From assembly GCA_964476445.1 (NCBI GenBank), contig CAYZAK010000008.1, positions 1-54,038 on the forward strand: DNA of 54,038 nucleotides. Reading direction: 5' to 3'. This document shows positions 35,074 through 43,904 of the stretch, one piece after another. How positions within the stretch are numbered: position 1 is the first letter of the stretch; each line of letters opens with the position of its first letter. A model generated the notes under the pieces. The model was not told the DNA's origin, did not search any database, and saw nothing but the letters and a program-made list of their open reading frames with translations. This DNA comes from CAYZAK01 sp964476445. Lineage in GTDB: Bacteria > CG03 > SLGR01 > JAGXOG01. The position numbers and the translations under genes were made by a program.

Positions 35074-36180
35074 ATGTTAAGACCTACTTTTTTGGAAATT
35101 GATTTACAGGCTTTAACAAATAATGTTCAACTAGTTAAAAAAGTCACCAAAAATAAAATAATGCCGGTTATAAAAGCCGATGCCTATGGCCACGGCGCCA
35201 TTGAAGTCGGTAAATTACTTGAACGTGAAGGTGCCGATATTCTAGGAGTGGCCACAATAGAAGAAGGTATTGAATTGCGAAAAAATTCTATAGATATACC
35301 GGTTCTTATTTTGGGTTCCATATATCCGTTTGAAAATTACAGAAAAGTTCTTGAATACAATCTTACACCCGTAGTGGCCAGTGTGAATTCAGCAACTTAC
35401 TTAGAAAAAATTGCCCGGAAAAAAAATAAAGAAGCTTTTTTTCATCTTAAGGTTGATACGGGGATGGGAAGAATTGGCGTGTCCCCCCGGACAGCAGTTG
35501 AACTTTGGAATAAATTACTTCGGGTTCCCCGGCTTATTCCCCGGGGTATATTCACCCATCTGGCCCGTGCCGATGAAGACCCAGGGTTCACCAGGGATCA
35601 AATAAATAAATTTAGATACGTACTGGAAAACATAGATGAACTTCCTCCTTTTATTCATGCAGCAAATACAGCCGGGATTATGAATTTTAAAGAAACTTTT
35701 TTCAATCTTGTCCGTCCCGGACTTTTTATATACGGTTTATATCCCTCCAGAGCAACCCAAACTGCCTATAATCTAAACCAGGTGATGCGGTGGTCGTCCA
35801 GTATTATCTATTTAAAAGAGGTACCTAAAAATACTCCCATAAGCTACGGAGGAACCTGGCGGGCGCCTAAAAAATCAAAAATCGCCACATTATGTGTAGG
35901 GTATGCGGACGGTTATCCCCGTCTGCTTTCCAATAAAGCAGAAGTTATTATTTGCGGTAAAAGAGCGCCGGTGGTCGGCCGGGTATGCATGGATATGATA
36001 ATGGTTGATGTTACCGGTATTAAGGGAGTGGAAATAGGGGACCGGGCGGTACTTCTCGGGAAATCCGGAACAAAAAATATTACTGCCGAAGAACTGGCTG
36101 AACAGGCTCAGACTATTAATTATGAAATAACCACCGGAATTTCGTCCAGGGTACCTCGGGTGTATGCGGGTACAAGATAA
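35074..36180 (+). CDS. alr: Alanine racemase
   Basis: 368 residues. PLP lysine K34 in MPVIKADAYGHGA, HLKVDTGMGRIG, the catalytic tyrosine region ISYGGTWRAP, CVGYADGYPR and GRVCMDMIMVDVTG. Makes D-alanine for peptidoglycan. Eight bases after dnaB; the lipid transporter genes follow two bases later, so cell-wall and membrane functions share this transcript. Confidence 0.96.
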   Translation: MLRPTFLEIDLQALTNNVQLVKKVTKNKIMPVIKADAYGHGAIEVGKLLEREGADILGVATIEEGIELRKNSIDIPVLILGSIYPFENYRKVLEYNLTPVVASVNSATYLEKIARKKNKEAFFHLKVDTGMGRIGVSPRTAVELWNKLLRVPRLIPRGIFTHLARADEDPGFTRDQINKFRYVLENIDELPPFIHAANTAGIMNFKETFFNLVRPGLFIYGLYPSRATQTAYNLNQVMRWSSSIIYLKEVPKNTPISYGGTWRAPKKSKIATLCVGYADGYPRLLSNKAEVIICGKRAPVVGRVCMDMIMVDVTGIKGVEIGDRAVLLGKSGTKNITAEELAEQAQTINYEITTGISSRVPRVYAGTR

Positions 36181-36182
36181 TA

Positions 36183-36968
36183 TTGCAATTTATAGATAAA
36201 ATATGGACCAAATTTCTTTTAATGGCCAATAATATAGGGGGTGCTGCGGTGATGGTAAAAAAAATATTATTTTATATATTTAAATCCTGGGATAACCCTA
36301 AAAATGTAAAAAAACAGATGGTTAGAATAGGGTTTGACTCTTTGCCGCTGGTTCTTCTGGCCGCTTTATTTACCGGGATGGTGCTGGCTCTGCAGAGCGG
36401 TATTGCCTCTCAGAAACTTTTTGACCGGCCGGTTTTTATGGGACTTTTAGTATCCTTTAGCATGGTATTGGAACTGGGGCCGGTTTTAACCGCCCTGGTA
36501 ATTTCCGGTCGTATTGGGGCTTCTATCGCCGCTCAGCTGGGGACTATGAAAGTTAGCGATCAGCTGGATGCTTTATACACTCTTGGAACCAGTCCTGAGC
36601 AGTATCTGGGGGTACCTTTATTTATAGCTATTCTAATTATGTTGCCGGCAATTACTTTAATGGCCAATATTACGGGAATTTGGGGCGGATATATTGTAAC
36701 AACCCGTTCGTTTAATGTATCGGGGAGTATTTATTTAAACGATATATTGTCCCACCTTCAGATTATTCATTTTATCCACGGCTTGATTAAATCCTTCTTT
36801 TTTGGTTTTATAATAGTTACGGTAAGCTGTTATAAAGGTTTTAATACCACCGGTGGAGCGGAGGGAGTGGGTAAAAGCACCACTCAGGCTGTGGTCTATT
36901 CCATGCTTTTTATACTGATCTCCGATTATTTTCTATCCCAGCTGTTGAATTCCCTGGGTATTATATAG
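36183..36968 (+). CDS. mlaE: MlaE-type lipid ABC transporter permease
   Basis: 261 residues, TTG start at 36183. Five to six membrane segments with the family signature ELGPVLTALVISGRIGASIA and AQLGTMKVSDQLDAL, and later GVPLFIAILIMLPA and CYKGFNTTGGAEGVG. Moves phospholipids between inner and outer membranes with MlaF and MlaD. It supports an outer membrane in this organism. Directly coupled to mlaF one base away. Confidence 0.93.
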   Translation: MQFIDKIWTKFLLMANNIGGAAVMVKKILFYIFKSWDNPKNVKKQMVRIGFDSLPLVLLAALFTGMVLALQSGIASQKLFDRPVFMGLLVSFSMVLELGPVLTALVISGRIGASIAAQLGTMKVSDQLDALYTLGTSPEQYLGVPLFIAILIMLPAITLMANITGIWGGYIVTTRSFNVSGSIYLNDILSHLQIIHFIHGLIKSFFFGFIIVTVSCYKGFNTTGGAEGVGKSTTQAVVYSMLFILISDYFLSQLLNSLGII

Positions 36969-36969
36969 T

Positions 36970-37731
36970 ATGATTGAAATACAGAATTTAACAAAAAAGT
37001 TTAAACGAGAAAAAGTACTAAAAGGAGTGGATTTAACTATATTTGACGGGGAAATTTTTACTCTTATTGGGGGGTCCGGCGCGGGTAAATCGGTATTTAT
37101 TAAAACTATACTGGGTTTGATAAAACCAGATTCAGGAAGTATTAAAGTAGATGGTATAGAAATAACCGGGCTTACTCAGAGCGAGCTGTCTAAAGTACAG
37201 ACAAAAATGGGTATGGTGTTTCAGGGTGGCGCGTTATTTGACAGTTTGACAGTAGGAGAAAATGTGGCTTTCGGATTAAGGAGGCTCACCGATTACCGGG
37301 AAGAAAAAATAAACCGGATAGTTAAAGAGACTCTGGGTACAGTAAGGCTAAAAGGGGTGGAAGATAAATTACCTGAAAGTCTTTCTATAGGTATGCAAAG
37401 AAGAGTGGCTTTGGCCCGGGCGGTTGCTACTAAGCCCAAGTATATTTTTTATGATGAACCGACAACCGGTTTGGATCCGATTACTACCGAGGCAATATGC
37501 GAGCTTTTTGTGAAATTGCAGAAAAACTTTGACGTTACCTCTATTATGGTAACTCACGATTTGGTAACGACTTACAAAGTATCGGATCGGATAGGTTTTT
37601 TAAAAAACGGAAAAATCATGGAGGTGTCCCCGGTACTTGACTTTAAAAATTCAAATAATCCAGATGTTCAGGAGTTTATCAAAGGCTCCGGTAAGGGGGA
37701 TATTGTAACAAAAAACGGAGATATACTGTAA
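36970..37731 (+). CDS. mlaF: MlaF-type lipid ABC transporter ATPase
   Basis: 253 residues. Walker A GGSGAGKS (34-41), Q-loop MVFQGG, Walker B YIFYDEPTTGLDP and H-loop VTHD. The ABC signature reads LSIGMQRRVALARA (138-151) with isoleucine where LSGGM has the first glycine. Energises lipid transport by MlaE. The last base of its stop is the first base of the mlaD start. Confidence 0.93.
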   Translation: MIEIQNLTKKFKREKVLKGVDLTIFDGEIFTLIGGSGAGKSVFIKTILGLIKPDSGSIKVDGIEITGLTQSELSKVQTKMGMVFQGGALFDSLTVGENVAFGLRRLTDYREEKINRIVKETLGTVRLKGVEDKLPESLSIGMQRRVALARAVATKPKYIFYDEPTTGLDPITTEAICELFVKLQKNFDVTSIMVTHDLVTTYKVSDRIGFLKNGKIMEVSPVLDFKNSNNPDVQEFIKGSGKGDIVTKNGDIL

Positions 37732-39002
37732 TGAAATCACAAATAAAACTGGGATTAGTTTTAATATTATTTCTTTTTTCCGCGGGAATAGTAATTATTT
37801 CTCTAGGAAACGTAACGTTAAAAAAGGGGTACGAATTTGATGTGTTATTTGATAACATTGCGGATTTACCAAATAATTCTGTTATAAAAATTTCCGGAGT
37901 AGAAGTTGGACGGGTTAGAAATATAAGTTTAGATAACGGCAAGGCGCGAGTCCGGGTATGGATTGAAGACGAAATTGATATATATCAAAATGCCCAGATA
38001 AATATAACAAGAAGCGGTATTATAGGAAATACATTTATGACTATTGACTCGGGAACTCCGGAGTATCCTCCGGTAGAAGAAGCGGATTTGCTTTACGGAG
38101 GCTCCCCTATAGGCTACGAAGAAACTCTGGAGGATATGATAAACGGAATTGACCGGATAGTTACTTCATTTGAAACATTAACCTCGGATAAGGACTTAAT
38201 AGGCAATGTGAATTCTTCTTTTGAAAATTTAAGTTCACTAACTAAAAATTTAGATCAGGCCCTGGGTGAGGAAGGAAAAAAATTAGGAAAAGCGGTCGAC
38301 AATCTAGGTTCAATTTTAGAGCAGATCGATAAATTTATGATTGAGCAGAGGGAAGAAGTTAAGGATAATATCCAAAATATAGGCAGGTCGGTGGAGGATC
38401 TTAACCAGCTTCTGTTAAACACAAAAGAAGGCCGTAGCGCCGCTGGAAAGCTGTTTGTTTCCGAAGATTATGGACAAAAGGTAGGGCAGACGATTGACAG
38501 TATTTTTGAAACTTCACAGGATTTACAGCAGGCTGTAGACAGAGCTAAAGGGTTTAATACAAGATGGGAAACCGAATTTTATTACACCCCGGCCACCGAA
38601 AATTTAAGGAGCTCCGCCGGACTTTCATTAATACCCGGTCAAAACAGGTATCTGTTTTTGGGGTTAGATAATATAACTCCGCCGGATAGCTCAAAAGAAA
38701 TATTTGATTCAGGCGGAGACAGGGTAAATTCTTTTACTTTAAAGGCTGGTAAGAAGATAAATAATTTAACTATTTACGGTGGTGCCATACGTTCTTCCGG
38801 AGGTGTTGGTGTGGAATGGGATCCTTTTAAAAACCGGCTGAGATTGGGTACGGAAGTATTTGATCTTTCTCGATCTGAAAATCCGTGGTGGAAGATATCT
38901 TCTAAATTAATGCTTACTGAATATCTAAAATTAGGAGTAGCGGGTGAAGATTTATTAAAAGAAGCAACTTTTAGGGCCGGCTTGGAAATAAGAGTGGACT
39001 GA
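37731..39002 (+). CDS. mlaD: MlaD-type MCE-domain protein with long C-terminal beta-rich extension
   Basis: 423 residues, about twice the size of E. coli MlaD. N-terminal membrane anchor (6-28), MCE domain (about 35-120: LFDNIADLPNNSVIKISGVE, VGRVRNISL, RSGIIGNTFMTID), a helical region (about 140-270, with SSFENLSSLTKNLDQ and repeats of that kind), then a beta-rich part (about 275-423: ENLRSSAGLSLIPG, RYLFLGLDNI, LGTEVFDLSR). The last part resembles outer-membrane or barrel-like strands and may let the protein span the periplasm (inference). One-base overlap with radA. Confidence 0.88.
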   Translation: MKSQIKLGLVLILFLFSAGIVIISLGNVTLKKGYEFDVLFDNIADLPNNSVIKISGVEVGRVRNISLDNGKARVRVWIEDEIDIYQNAQINITRSGIIGNTFMTIDSGTPEYPPVEEADLLYGGSPIGYEETLEDMINGIDRIVTSFETLTSDKDLIGNVNSSFENLSSLTKNLDQALGEEGKKLGKAVDNLGSILEQIDKFMIEQREEVKDNIQNIGRSVEDLNQLLLNTKEGRSAAGKLFVSEDYGQKVGQTIDSIFETSQDLQQAVDRAKGFNTRWETEFYYTPATENLRSSAGLSLIPGQNRYLFLGLDNITPPDSSKEIFDSGGDRVNSFTLKAGKKINNLTIYGGAIRSSGGVGVEWDPFKNRLRLGTEVFDLSRSENPWWKISSKLMLTEYLKLGVAGEDLLKEATFRAGLEIRVD

Positions 39003-40339
39003 TGGCTGATTTTGAATGTGTTGAATGCGGATATCAGGCCGCCAAATGGATGGGAAAATGTCCCCGGTGCGGGGAATGGGATACCGTTGTTGAGAAAAAA
39101 AAATTCACTCTGGACAAGAAAAAATGTGGGGGAGAAACTACTCTGGACGCCGGACTTAGTAAATTAAAAGATATATCTCCATCTATCGAAGACAGGTTGT
39201 CCACCGATGCCGCTGGATTTGACAGAATGCTCGGCGGGGGTCTGGTTAAAAAAGAAGTGGTTTTACTAGGTGGACCTCCGGGTGTGGGGAAAAGCACTCT
39301 TTTTTTGCAGCTGGCCGAGAGCTTATCAGAAAAGTCCAATAAAGTTTTATTTGTCAGCGGCGAAGAAAGCCCCGAACAGGTAAAAGTACATTCTAGACGT
39401 TTAAAAATAAATGGGGATAATATTACAGTTGCCGGAACCGGCAATTTGGATAAAGTGGAAAAAATAGTTGAAGATATTTCACCGGATGTGGTTTTTGTTG
39501 ACTCCATACAGGCTTTAAAAGATTCGTCGTCCTCCGGCACAGCAGGCTCCGTTAAGCAGGTTAAGATATGCGGAAACCGGCTAACGACACTAGCTAAAAA
39601 CAATGATTTAAGAGTTATAATTTCCGGTCAGATAACCAAACAGGGCAATATAGCCGGACCCAAACTTTTAGAACACATGGTAGATGCAGTAATGTATATG
39701 GATTCGATGGAAGGTTCTAAAAGAATAATAACCGGAGCAAAAAACCGATTTGGTTCATGTGGCGATTTTGTAATATATTCTCTTGAGCAGGACGGTTTAA
39801 AGGAAATCGGGGATATGCCCTCCGATGGAATTGATGAAAAAATAACCGGGCAGGCAAGAACCTGTATTTTGACTGGCCCCCGGCTGGTTACCTGTGAAAT
39901 TCAGGCGCTGGTTACAGATAGTTATTTTGAGTATCCATTAAGAAGAACCAGCGGTTATTACAGAAAAAGACTGCTTATGTTGACAGCCATATTTCAGAAA
40001 AATATAAAAAATAAGTTGGGGGGGATGGATATTTATATAAATGTCAGCGGGGGCACAACTGTAAAAGACCGTACAGCGGATCTGGCGGTAATTGCCTCTC
40101 TGTATTCAAGTTTAAAGGATCGTTCTGTTAGTTCGAATACAATATTTTTAGGGGAAACGGATTTAAGCGGCCGGGTGAGGCCGTTAGACGACGGCCGACC
40201 GGTTTTAGAATATGCCCGCCGTAATAATTTTAAGCGGGTGGTTATGTCAGGTAAAACAGGAGTTAAAAGAGAAAAAAGTAAAAAAGAGGTTGACCTTATA
40301 TTTTTGGATAGGGTTAAAAATATTGGTAAAGTTATTTGA
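39002..40339 (+). CDS. radA: DNA repair protein RadA/Sms
   Basis: 445 residues. N-terminal zinc finger C6-x2-C9 and C20-x2-C23, Walker A GGPPGVGKST (90-99), the RadA-specific KNRFGSCGDF motif, and a C-terminal Lon-like domain (MDIYINVSGGTTVKDRTADL). Processes recombination intermediates by branch migration. Overlaps mlaD by one base. In Firmicutes disA follows radA; here yacL follows directly. Confidence 0.96.
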   Translation: MADFECVECGYQAAKWMGKCPRCGEWDTVVEKKKFTLDKKKCGGETTLDAGLSKLKDISPSIEDRLSTDAAGFDRMLGGGLVKKEVVLLGGPPGVGKSTLFLQLAESLSEKSNKVLFVSGEESPEQVKVHSRRLKINGDNITVAGTGNLDKVEKIVEDISPDVVFVDSIQALKDSSSSGTAGSVKQVKICGNRLTTLAKNNDLRVIISGQITKQGNIAGPKLLEHMVDAVMYMDSMEGSKRIITGAKNRFGSCGDFVIYSLEQDGLKEIGDMPSDGIDEKITGQARTCILTGPRLVTCEIQALVTDSYFEYPLRRTSGYYRKRLLMLTAIFQKNIKNKLGGMDIYINVSGGTTVKDRTADLAVIASLYSSLKDRSVSSNTIFLGETDLSGRVRPLDDGRPVLEYARRNNFKRVVMSGKTGVKREKSKKEVDLIFLDRVKNIGKVI

Positions 40340-40384
40340 TTTAAACCGGGATAAAATAGAAGCCCGGAGAAAGGATTTATAGAT

Positions 40385-41362
40385 ATGTTTATATATATTA
40401 TAAGAATAATAGTTATTATTGTTGGACCGATTATTGGGTATACTAAAATTTCTTCCGACGGGACCGGGATTTTAATCGGGACCGGTGCCGCATTGGTGGT
40501 ATTAGCGGCGGAACTCGCTATTCAAAAGATAAAACTGGATGATATGGTAGCCGGGTTGATGGGGCTTATACTGGGCTTGGTAGGAGCCAGTTTGATTAAT
40601 AATATTTTTCCGGTATTAATAGACACCCCCCAAATTACCGAAATGTTTGCGAATTACAGGTTACTGATAAGCGTAGTTTTTGGTTATATAGGGATGGTTA
40701 TGGGAATAAAAAAGAAAGAAGAATTAGACCTTCTTGATAAACAGATATATTTAACCGGTAAAAGCATGAAAAAAGGAATGAAAATTTTAGATACTTCTGC
40801 AATTATAGATGCCCGGATTAGGGATGTGGCCTATACCGGTTTTCTGGAAGGTGTTTTTGTAATACCCACTTTTGTCATGAACGAAGTCCAGGCCTTGGCC
40901 GATTCAACGGATGATGAAAAGCGCAAGAAGGCCCGTCGGGCCATGGATATAGTATCTGATTTAAGGGAGAATAATGAAATAAATATTAAACTTTATCAAA
41001 AAGATTATCCGGATATTAAAACTGTAGACGCTAAACTAATAAAAGTCACCCAGGATTTAAAGGGAAAACTGGTTACCTGTGATTTTAACCTCTATAAATC
41101 ATCCAAAGCGCAGGGTATAAAAGCCTTAAATATAAATGATTTGGCCAATGCTTTAAAACCAAAATTGCTTCCCGGAGAAGCTTTTGAACTTTTTATTTTA
41201 AAGAAGGGAAAAGATAGAGGCCAGGGAGTGGGATTTTTAGATGACGGCACTATGGTGGTAGTGGACGGGGGAATGAAATATATAGGTAAAAAAGTTGAGG
41301 TAACTGTAAATTCTGTTTTACAAAAACCTTCGGGGAGGATGATTTTTGCCCGTGCGGATTGA
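40385..41362 (+). CDS. PIN/TRAM-domain membrane protein (YacL-like)
   Basis: 325 residues. Four membrane segments (about 3-115), PIN nuclease domain (about 135-255: KILDTSAIIDARIRDVA, VIPTFVMNEVQALAD, LVTCDFNLYKSSKAQG with conserved acidic residues), and a C-terminal TRAM domain (GQGVGFLDDGTMVVVDGG). A YacL homologue; a membrane-tethered RNase is presumed but the target is unknown. Sits between radA and ispD as in Bacillus. Confidence 0.92.
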   Translation: MFIYIIRIIVIIVGPIIGYTKISSDGTGILIGTGAALVVLAAELAIQKIKLDDMVAGLMGLILGLVGASLINNIFPVLIDTPQITEMFANYRLLISVVFGYIGMVMGIKKKEELDLLDKQIYLTGKSMKKGMKILDTSAIIDARIRDVAYTGFLEGVFVIPTFVMNEVQALADSTDDEKRKKARRAMDIVSDLRENNEINIKLYQKDYPDIKTVDAKLIKVTQDLKGKLVTCDFNLYKSSKAQGIKALNINDLANALKPKLLPGEAFELFILKKGKDRGQGVGFLDDGTMVVVDGGMKYIGKKVEVTVNSVLQKPSGRMIFARAD

Positions 41363-42011
41363 TGTTTTAATAATGTCCGCCGGCCGGGGAACCAGGTACG
41401 GAAAAAAAGAAATAAAAAAACAATTTTTGGATTTAAACGGTAAGACGGTACTGGCCCGCTCGGTGGATTTATTTAAGAATATAGAATTTATAGAAAATAT
41501 TATGGTGGTTTATCCGCCGGATATGACAGAGGAAAAAACCCGTCAGGTTTCCGGAGTAAATAATAACCGGATAAATTTTATACGGGGGCGCAAAAAAAGG
41601 GTGGAATCGGTCAGACAGGGGTTAGCAGGGGTTAATTCCGAATATGTAATGGTGCACGATTCGGTCCGGCCCGCCTGCCCGAAAAAGTTAATAATTAATT
41701 TAATAGAACAGATTAAAAGTTTTTACGGAATAATCCCCGGAGTGCATCCTGTATCCACCCTAAAATATAAGACAGAAAAGAGGGTGAAAACTTTAGACCG
41801 GACAAAAACTTATATTATTCAGACACCTCAGCTATATAAAACTGAAATTTTAAAAAATGGGTATGGAAAGCTTAAAAACAAAGATGTAACTGATTCATCT
41901 TCAGTTGTTGAAACAGCCGGTTATGATGTCAATATAGTTGAAGGTTCGAGAAAAAATATTAAAATAACTTATCCGGAAGATTTAGAATATTTAAAAGGAG
42001 TTGTGCAATGA
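41346..42011 (+). CDS. ispD: 2-C-methyl-D-erythritol 4-phosphate cytidylyltransferase
   Basis: 221 residues. Nucleotide loop MSAGRGTRYGKKEIKKQFLD, YVMVHDSVRPACP, IPGVHPVSTLKY, IIQTPQLYKTEIL and VNIVEGSRKNIKITYPEDL are all typical. Third step of the non-mevalonate isoprenoid pathway. The TTG at 41346 has GGAGG seven bases upstream, better placed than for the GTG two codons later. Overlaps the yacL-like gene by 17 bases and ispF by four. Confidence 0.94.
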   Translation: MPVRIDVLIMSAGRGTRYGKKEIKKQFLDLNGKTVLARSVDLFKNIEFIENIMVVYPPDMTEEKTRQVSGVNNNRINFIRGRKKRVESVRQGLAGVNSEYVMVHDSVRPACPKKLIINLIEQIKSFYGIIPGVHPVSTLKYKTEKRVKTLDRTKTYIIQTPQLYKTEILKNGYGKLKNKDVTDSSSVVETAGYDVNIVEGSRKNIKITYPEDLEYLKGVVQ

Positions 42012-42520
42012 GAACCGGAATCGGCTATGATATTCACGGTTTACAATCAGGAGAAGATTTTATTTTAGGAGGGATAAAAATAGATTATTCCAAGGGACTT
42101 GTAGGACATTCCGACGCCGATGTGCTGTCCCATTCTATAGGAGACGCTATTTTAGGGGCCACTGGTCAGGGAGATATAGGTAAACATTTTCCGGATACTT
42201 CTAAAGAATACAAAAATATATCTTCATTGATTTTACTTCAAAATATTAATGAAAAAATAATTTCAGTTAATTATGAGATTAACAATATCGACTCTACAGT
42301 TATATGCGAGAGTCCCCGTCTCAAGAAATATATTCCGGTAATGGAACAAAAACTGGCTCAAACTCTGGAAATTCCGGATTACGATATAAATTTAAAGGCC
42401 ACCACCAATGAAGGTTTTGGGGTCGAGGGTCAAAAGAGGGCAGTTAGCTGCATATCGGTTGTTACTGTGATATCCGTGCCCGTACATACAAGGAAAAATA
42501 GAACAAAATTAGAAAAATGA
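42008..42520 (+). CDS. ispF: 2-C-methyl-D-erythritol 2,4-cyclodiphosphate synthase
   Basis: 170 residues, slightly longer than the usual 157-160 owing to a basic C-terminal tail. Metal ligands D8 and H10 in GYDIHG, then LVGHSDADVLSHSIGDAILG, GQGDIGKHFPDTS, INNIDSTVICESPRL and LKATTNEGFG. The step after IspD in isoprenoid synthesis (via IspE, not seen here). Overlaps ispD and cysS by four bases each. Confidence 0.96.
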   Translation: MRTGIGYDIHGLQSGEDFILGGIKIDYSKGLVGHSDADVLSHSIGDAILGATGQGDIGKHFPDTSKEYKNISSLILLQNINEKIISVNYEINNIDSTVICESPRLKKYIPVMEQKLAQTLEIPDYDINLKATTNEGFGVEGQKRAVSCISVVTVISVPVHTRKNRTKLEK

Positions 42521-43893
42521 AAATATACAATACATTATCAGGAGAAAAAGAGGAATTCGCTCCAATTAAAGAAAATACCGTAGGTATGTACGTTTGCGGC
42601 ATTACTCCGTATGCCCCAGCTCATTTAGGTCACGCCCGCTGTTATGTTGTATTTGATGTAATAAAAAGGGTTTTGGAATTTAACGGCTATTCGGTAGAGT
42701 ATATTCAAAATATTACAGATATCGATGATAAAATAATAAATAAAAGCAAAGAAACGGGTAAAAAACCATCTCAAATAGCGGAAAAGTATTTTAAAAAGTT
42801 TAAAGAAAATATGGAATTATTAAATGTTCGGCCAGCTGGACGCTACCCTAAAGTCTCTGAAAATATTGGGCGGGTTATAGAGTTTGTAGAAGGATTGATA
42901 GAAAAGGATATGGCCTATGAAAGAAATGGCAATGTTTATTATCGGGTGGCGAAATTTTCGGATTACGGAAAACTTTCCGGCAGAAAACCGGATGAATTGA
43001 TATCGGAAGAGGATAATTACAGTCAGGAAAAAGAGGATTCCCGGGATTTTGCTCTGTGGAAAAAAGATAAAAAATACGGTTGGGATAGCCCCTGGGGGCG
43101 GGGCCGACCGGGCTGGCATATTGAATGTTCAGCTATGTCTAAAAAATATTTTGGAAATGTCTTTGATATTCACGGGGGTGGACTGGACCTTATTTTTCCC
43201 CATCACGAAAATGAGATAGCTCAGTCTGAAGGTTTAACCGGTAAAAGTCCGGCCAAATACTGGGTACACAACGGAATGGTTAAATTAAAAGGGGATAAGA
43301 TGGCTAAAAGCACGGGGAATTTTTTCCTCCTAAAAGAGATATTGAAAAAATACCGGCCCATGGTCTTAAGAATGTTTTTGCTTTCCTCTTCTTACCGTCA
43401 GGACATAGACTTTAATTTTCAGGGGATTTCAGACACTCAAAAAGCTTATGACAAGCTGGCTGAATTTAAAAAAGAAATATTAGAACTGTCTACTGGTAAA
43501 ATATCCGGCGAAGATATAACTGATTTTAGCCATCCGGCTTTGGAATCTTTGTCTGATGATTGCAATACCGCCCGGGCCATTGGAAAAATTTTTAAGAGTG
43601 TGAATTCAATTATGGAACATATTTATAGTGGAACCCATGAGGAAACCGATATTGTACTTGGGCAGAAAATCATCTGGATAATTGAAGAAATACTGGGAAT
43701 TGAACTGGCTTTTCAAATTATTGAGGATATGGATGAGAAAAAAATAGAAAGCATAGTAAAAAAACGGGAAAAATTAAGAAAAAATGGTAAGTATGCCTTG
43801 GCCGATAAAATAAGAGATAGTCTGAAGAAAAGAGGTATTATTTTAAAGGATACGCCAACGGGTACCCATTGGCGTATCACGGACAATATATAA
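42517..43893 (+). CDS. cysS: Cysteinyl-tRNA synthetase
   Basis: 458 residues. Zinc ligand C27, HLGH (36-39) as HIGH motif, C204 in GWHIECSAMS, HGGGLDLIFPHHENEIAQSE and KMAKS (261-265). C-terminal RDSLKKRGIILKDTPTGTHW is standard. Charges tRNA-Cys. It ends with a strong potential RNA hairpin (43849-43878) within the last codons, before the hisS start. Confidence 0.97.
   Translation: MKIYNTLSGEKEEFAPIKENTVGMYVCGITPYAPAHLGHARCYVVFDVIKRVLEFNGYSVEYIQNITDIDDKIINKSKETGKKPSQIAEKYFKKFKENMELLNVRPAGRYPKVSENIGRVIEFVEGLIEKDMAYERNGNVYYRVAKFSDYGKLSGRKPDELISEEDNYSQEKEDSRDFALWKKDKKYGWDSPWGRGRPGWHIECSAMSKKYFGNVFDIHGGGLDLIFPHHENEIAQSEGLTGKSPAKYWVHNGMVKLKGDKMAKSTGNFFLLKEILKKYRPMVLRMFLLSSSYRQDIDFNFQGISDTQKAYDKLAEFKKEILELSTGKISGEDITDFSHPALESLSDDCNTARAIGKIFKSVNSIMEHIYSGTHEETDIVLGQKIIWIIEEILGIELAFQIIEDMDEKKIESIVKKREKLRKNGKYALADKIRDSLKKRGIILKDTPTGTHWRITDNI
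43849..43878 (+). promoter_or_regulatory. Ten-base-pair perfect inverted repeat at the cysS-hisS junction
   Basis: GATACGCCAA (43849-43858) and TTGGCGTATC (43869-43878) are perfectly complementary, with the ten-base loop containing GGGTACCC, itself a palindrome. It lies inside the end of cysS, 27 bases before the hisS GTG. There is no T-run after it, so it is not a standard terminator; RNA processing, pausing or control of hisS translation are possible. Confidence 0.6.
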
Positions 43894-43904
43894 AGGAAGT
43901 AAAA

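Noticed and set aside
39034..39603. A 189-residue minus-strand frame opposite radA
   Set aside because: Its sequence is the antisense of conserved RadA motifs (for example the Walker A region) and shows no family features.
43869..43904. N-terminal extension of hisS from TTG at 43869
   Set aside because: It would start inside the hairpin and overlap cysS by 25 bases; GTG at 43905 has a proper AAGGAAG and matches the usual HisRS N-terminus.
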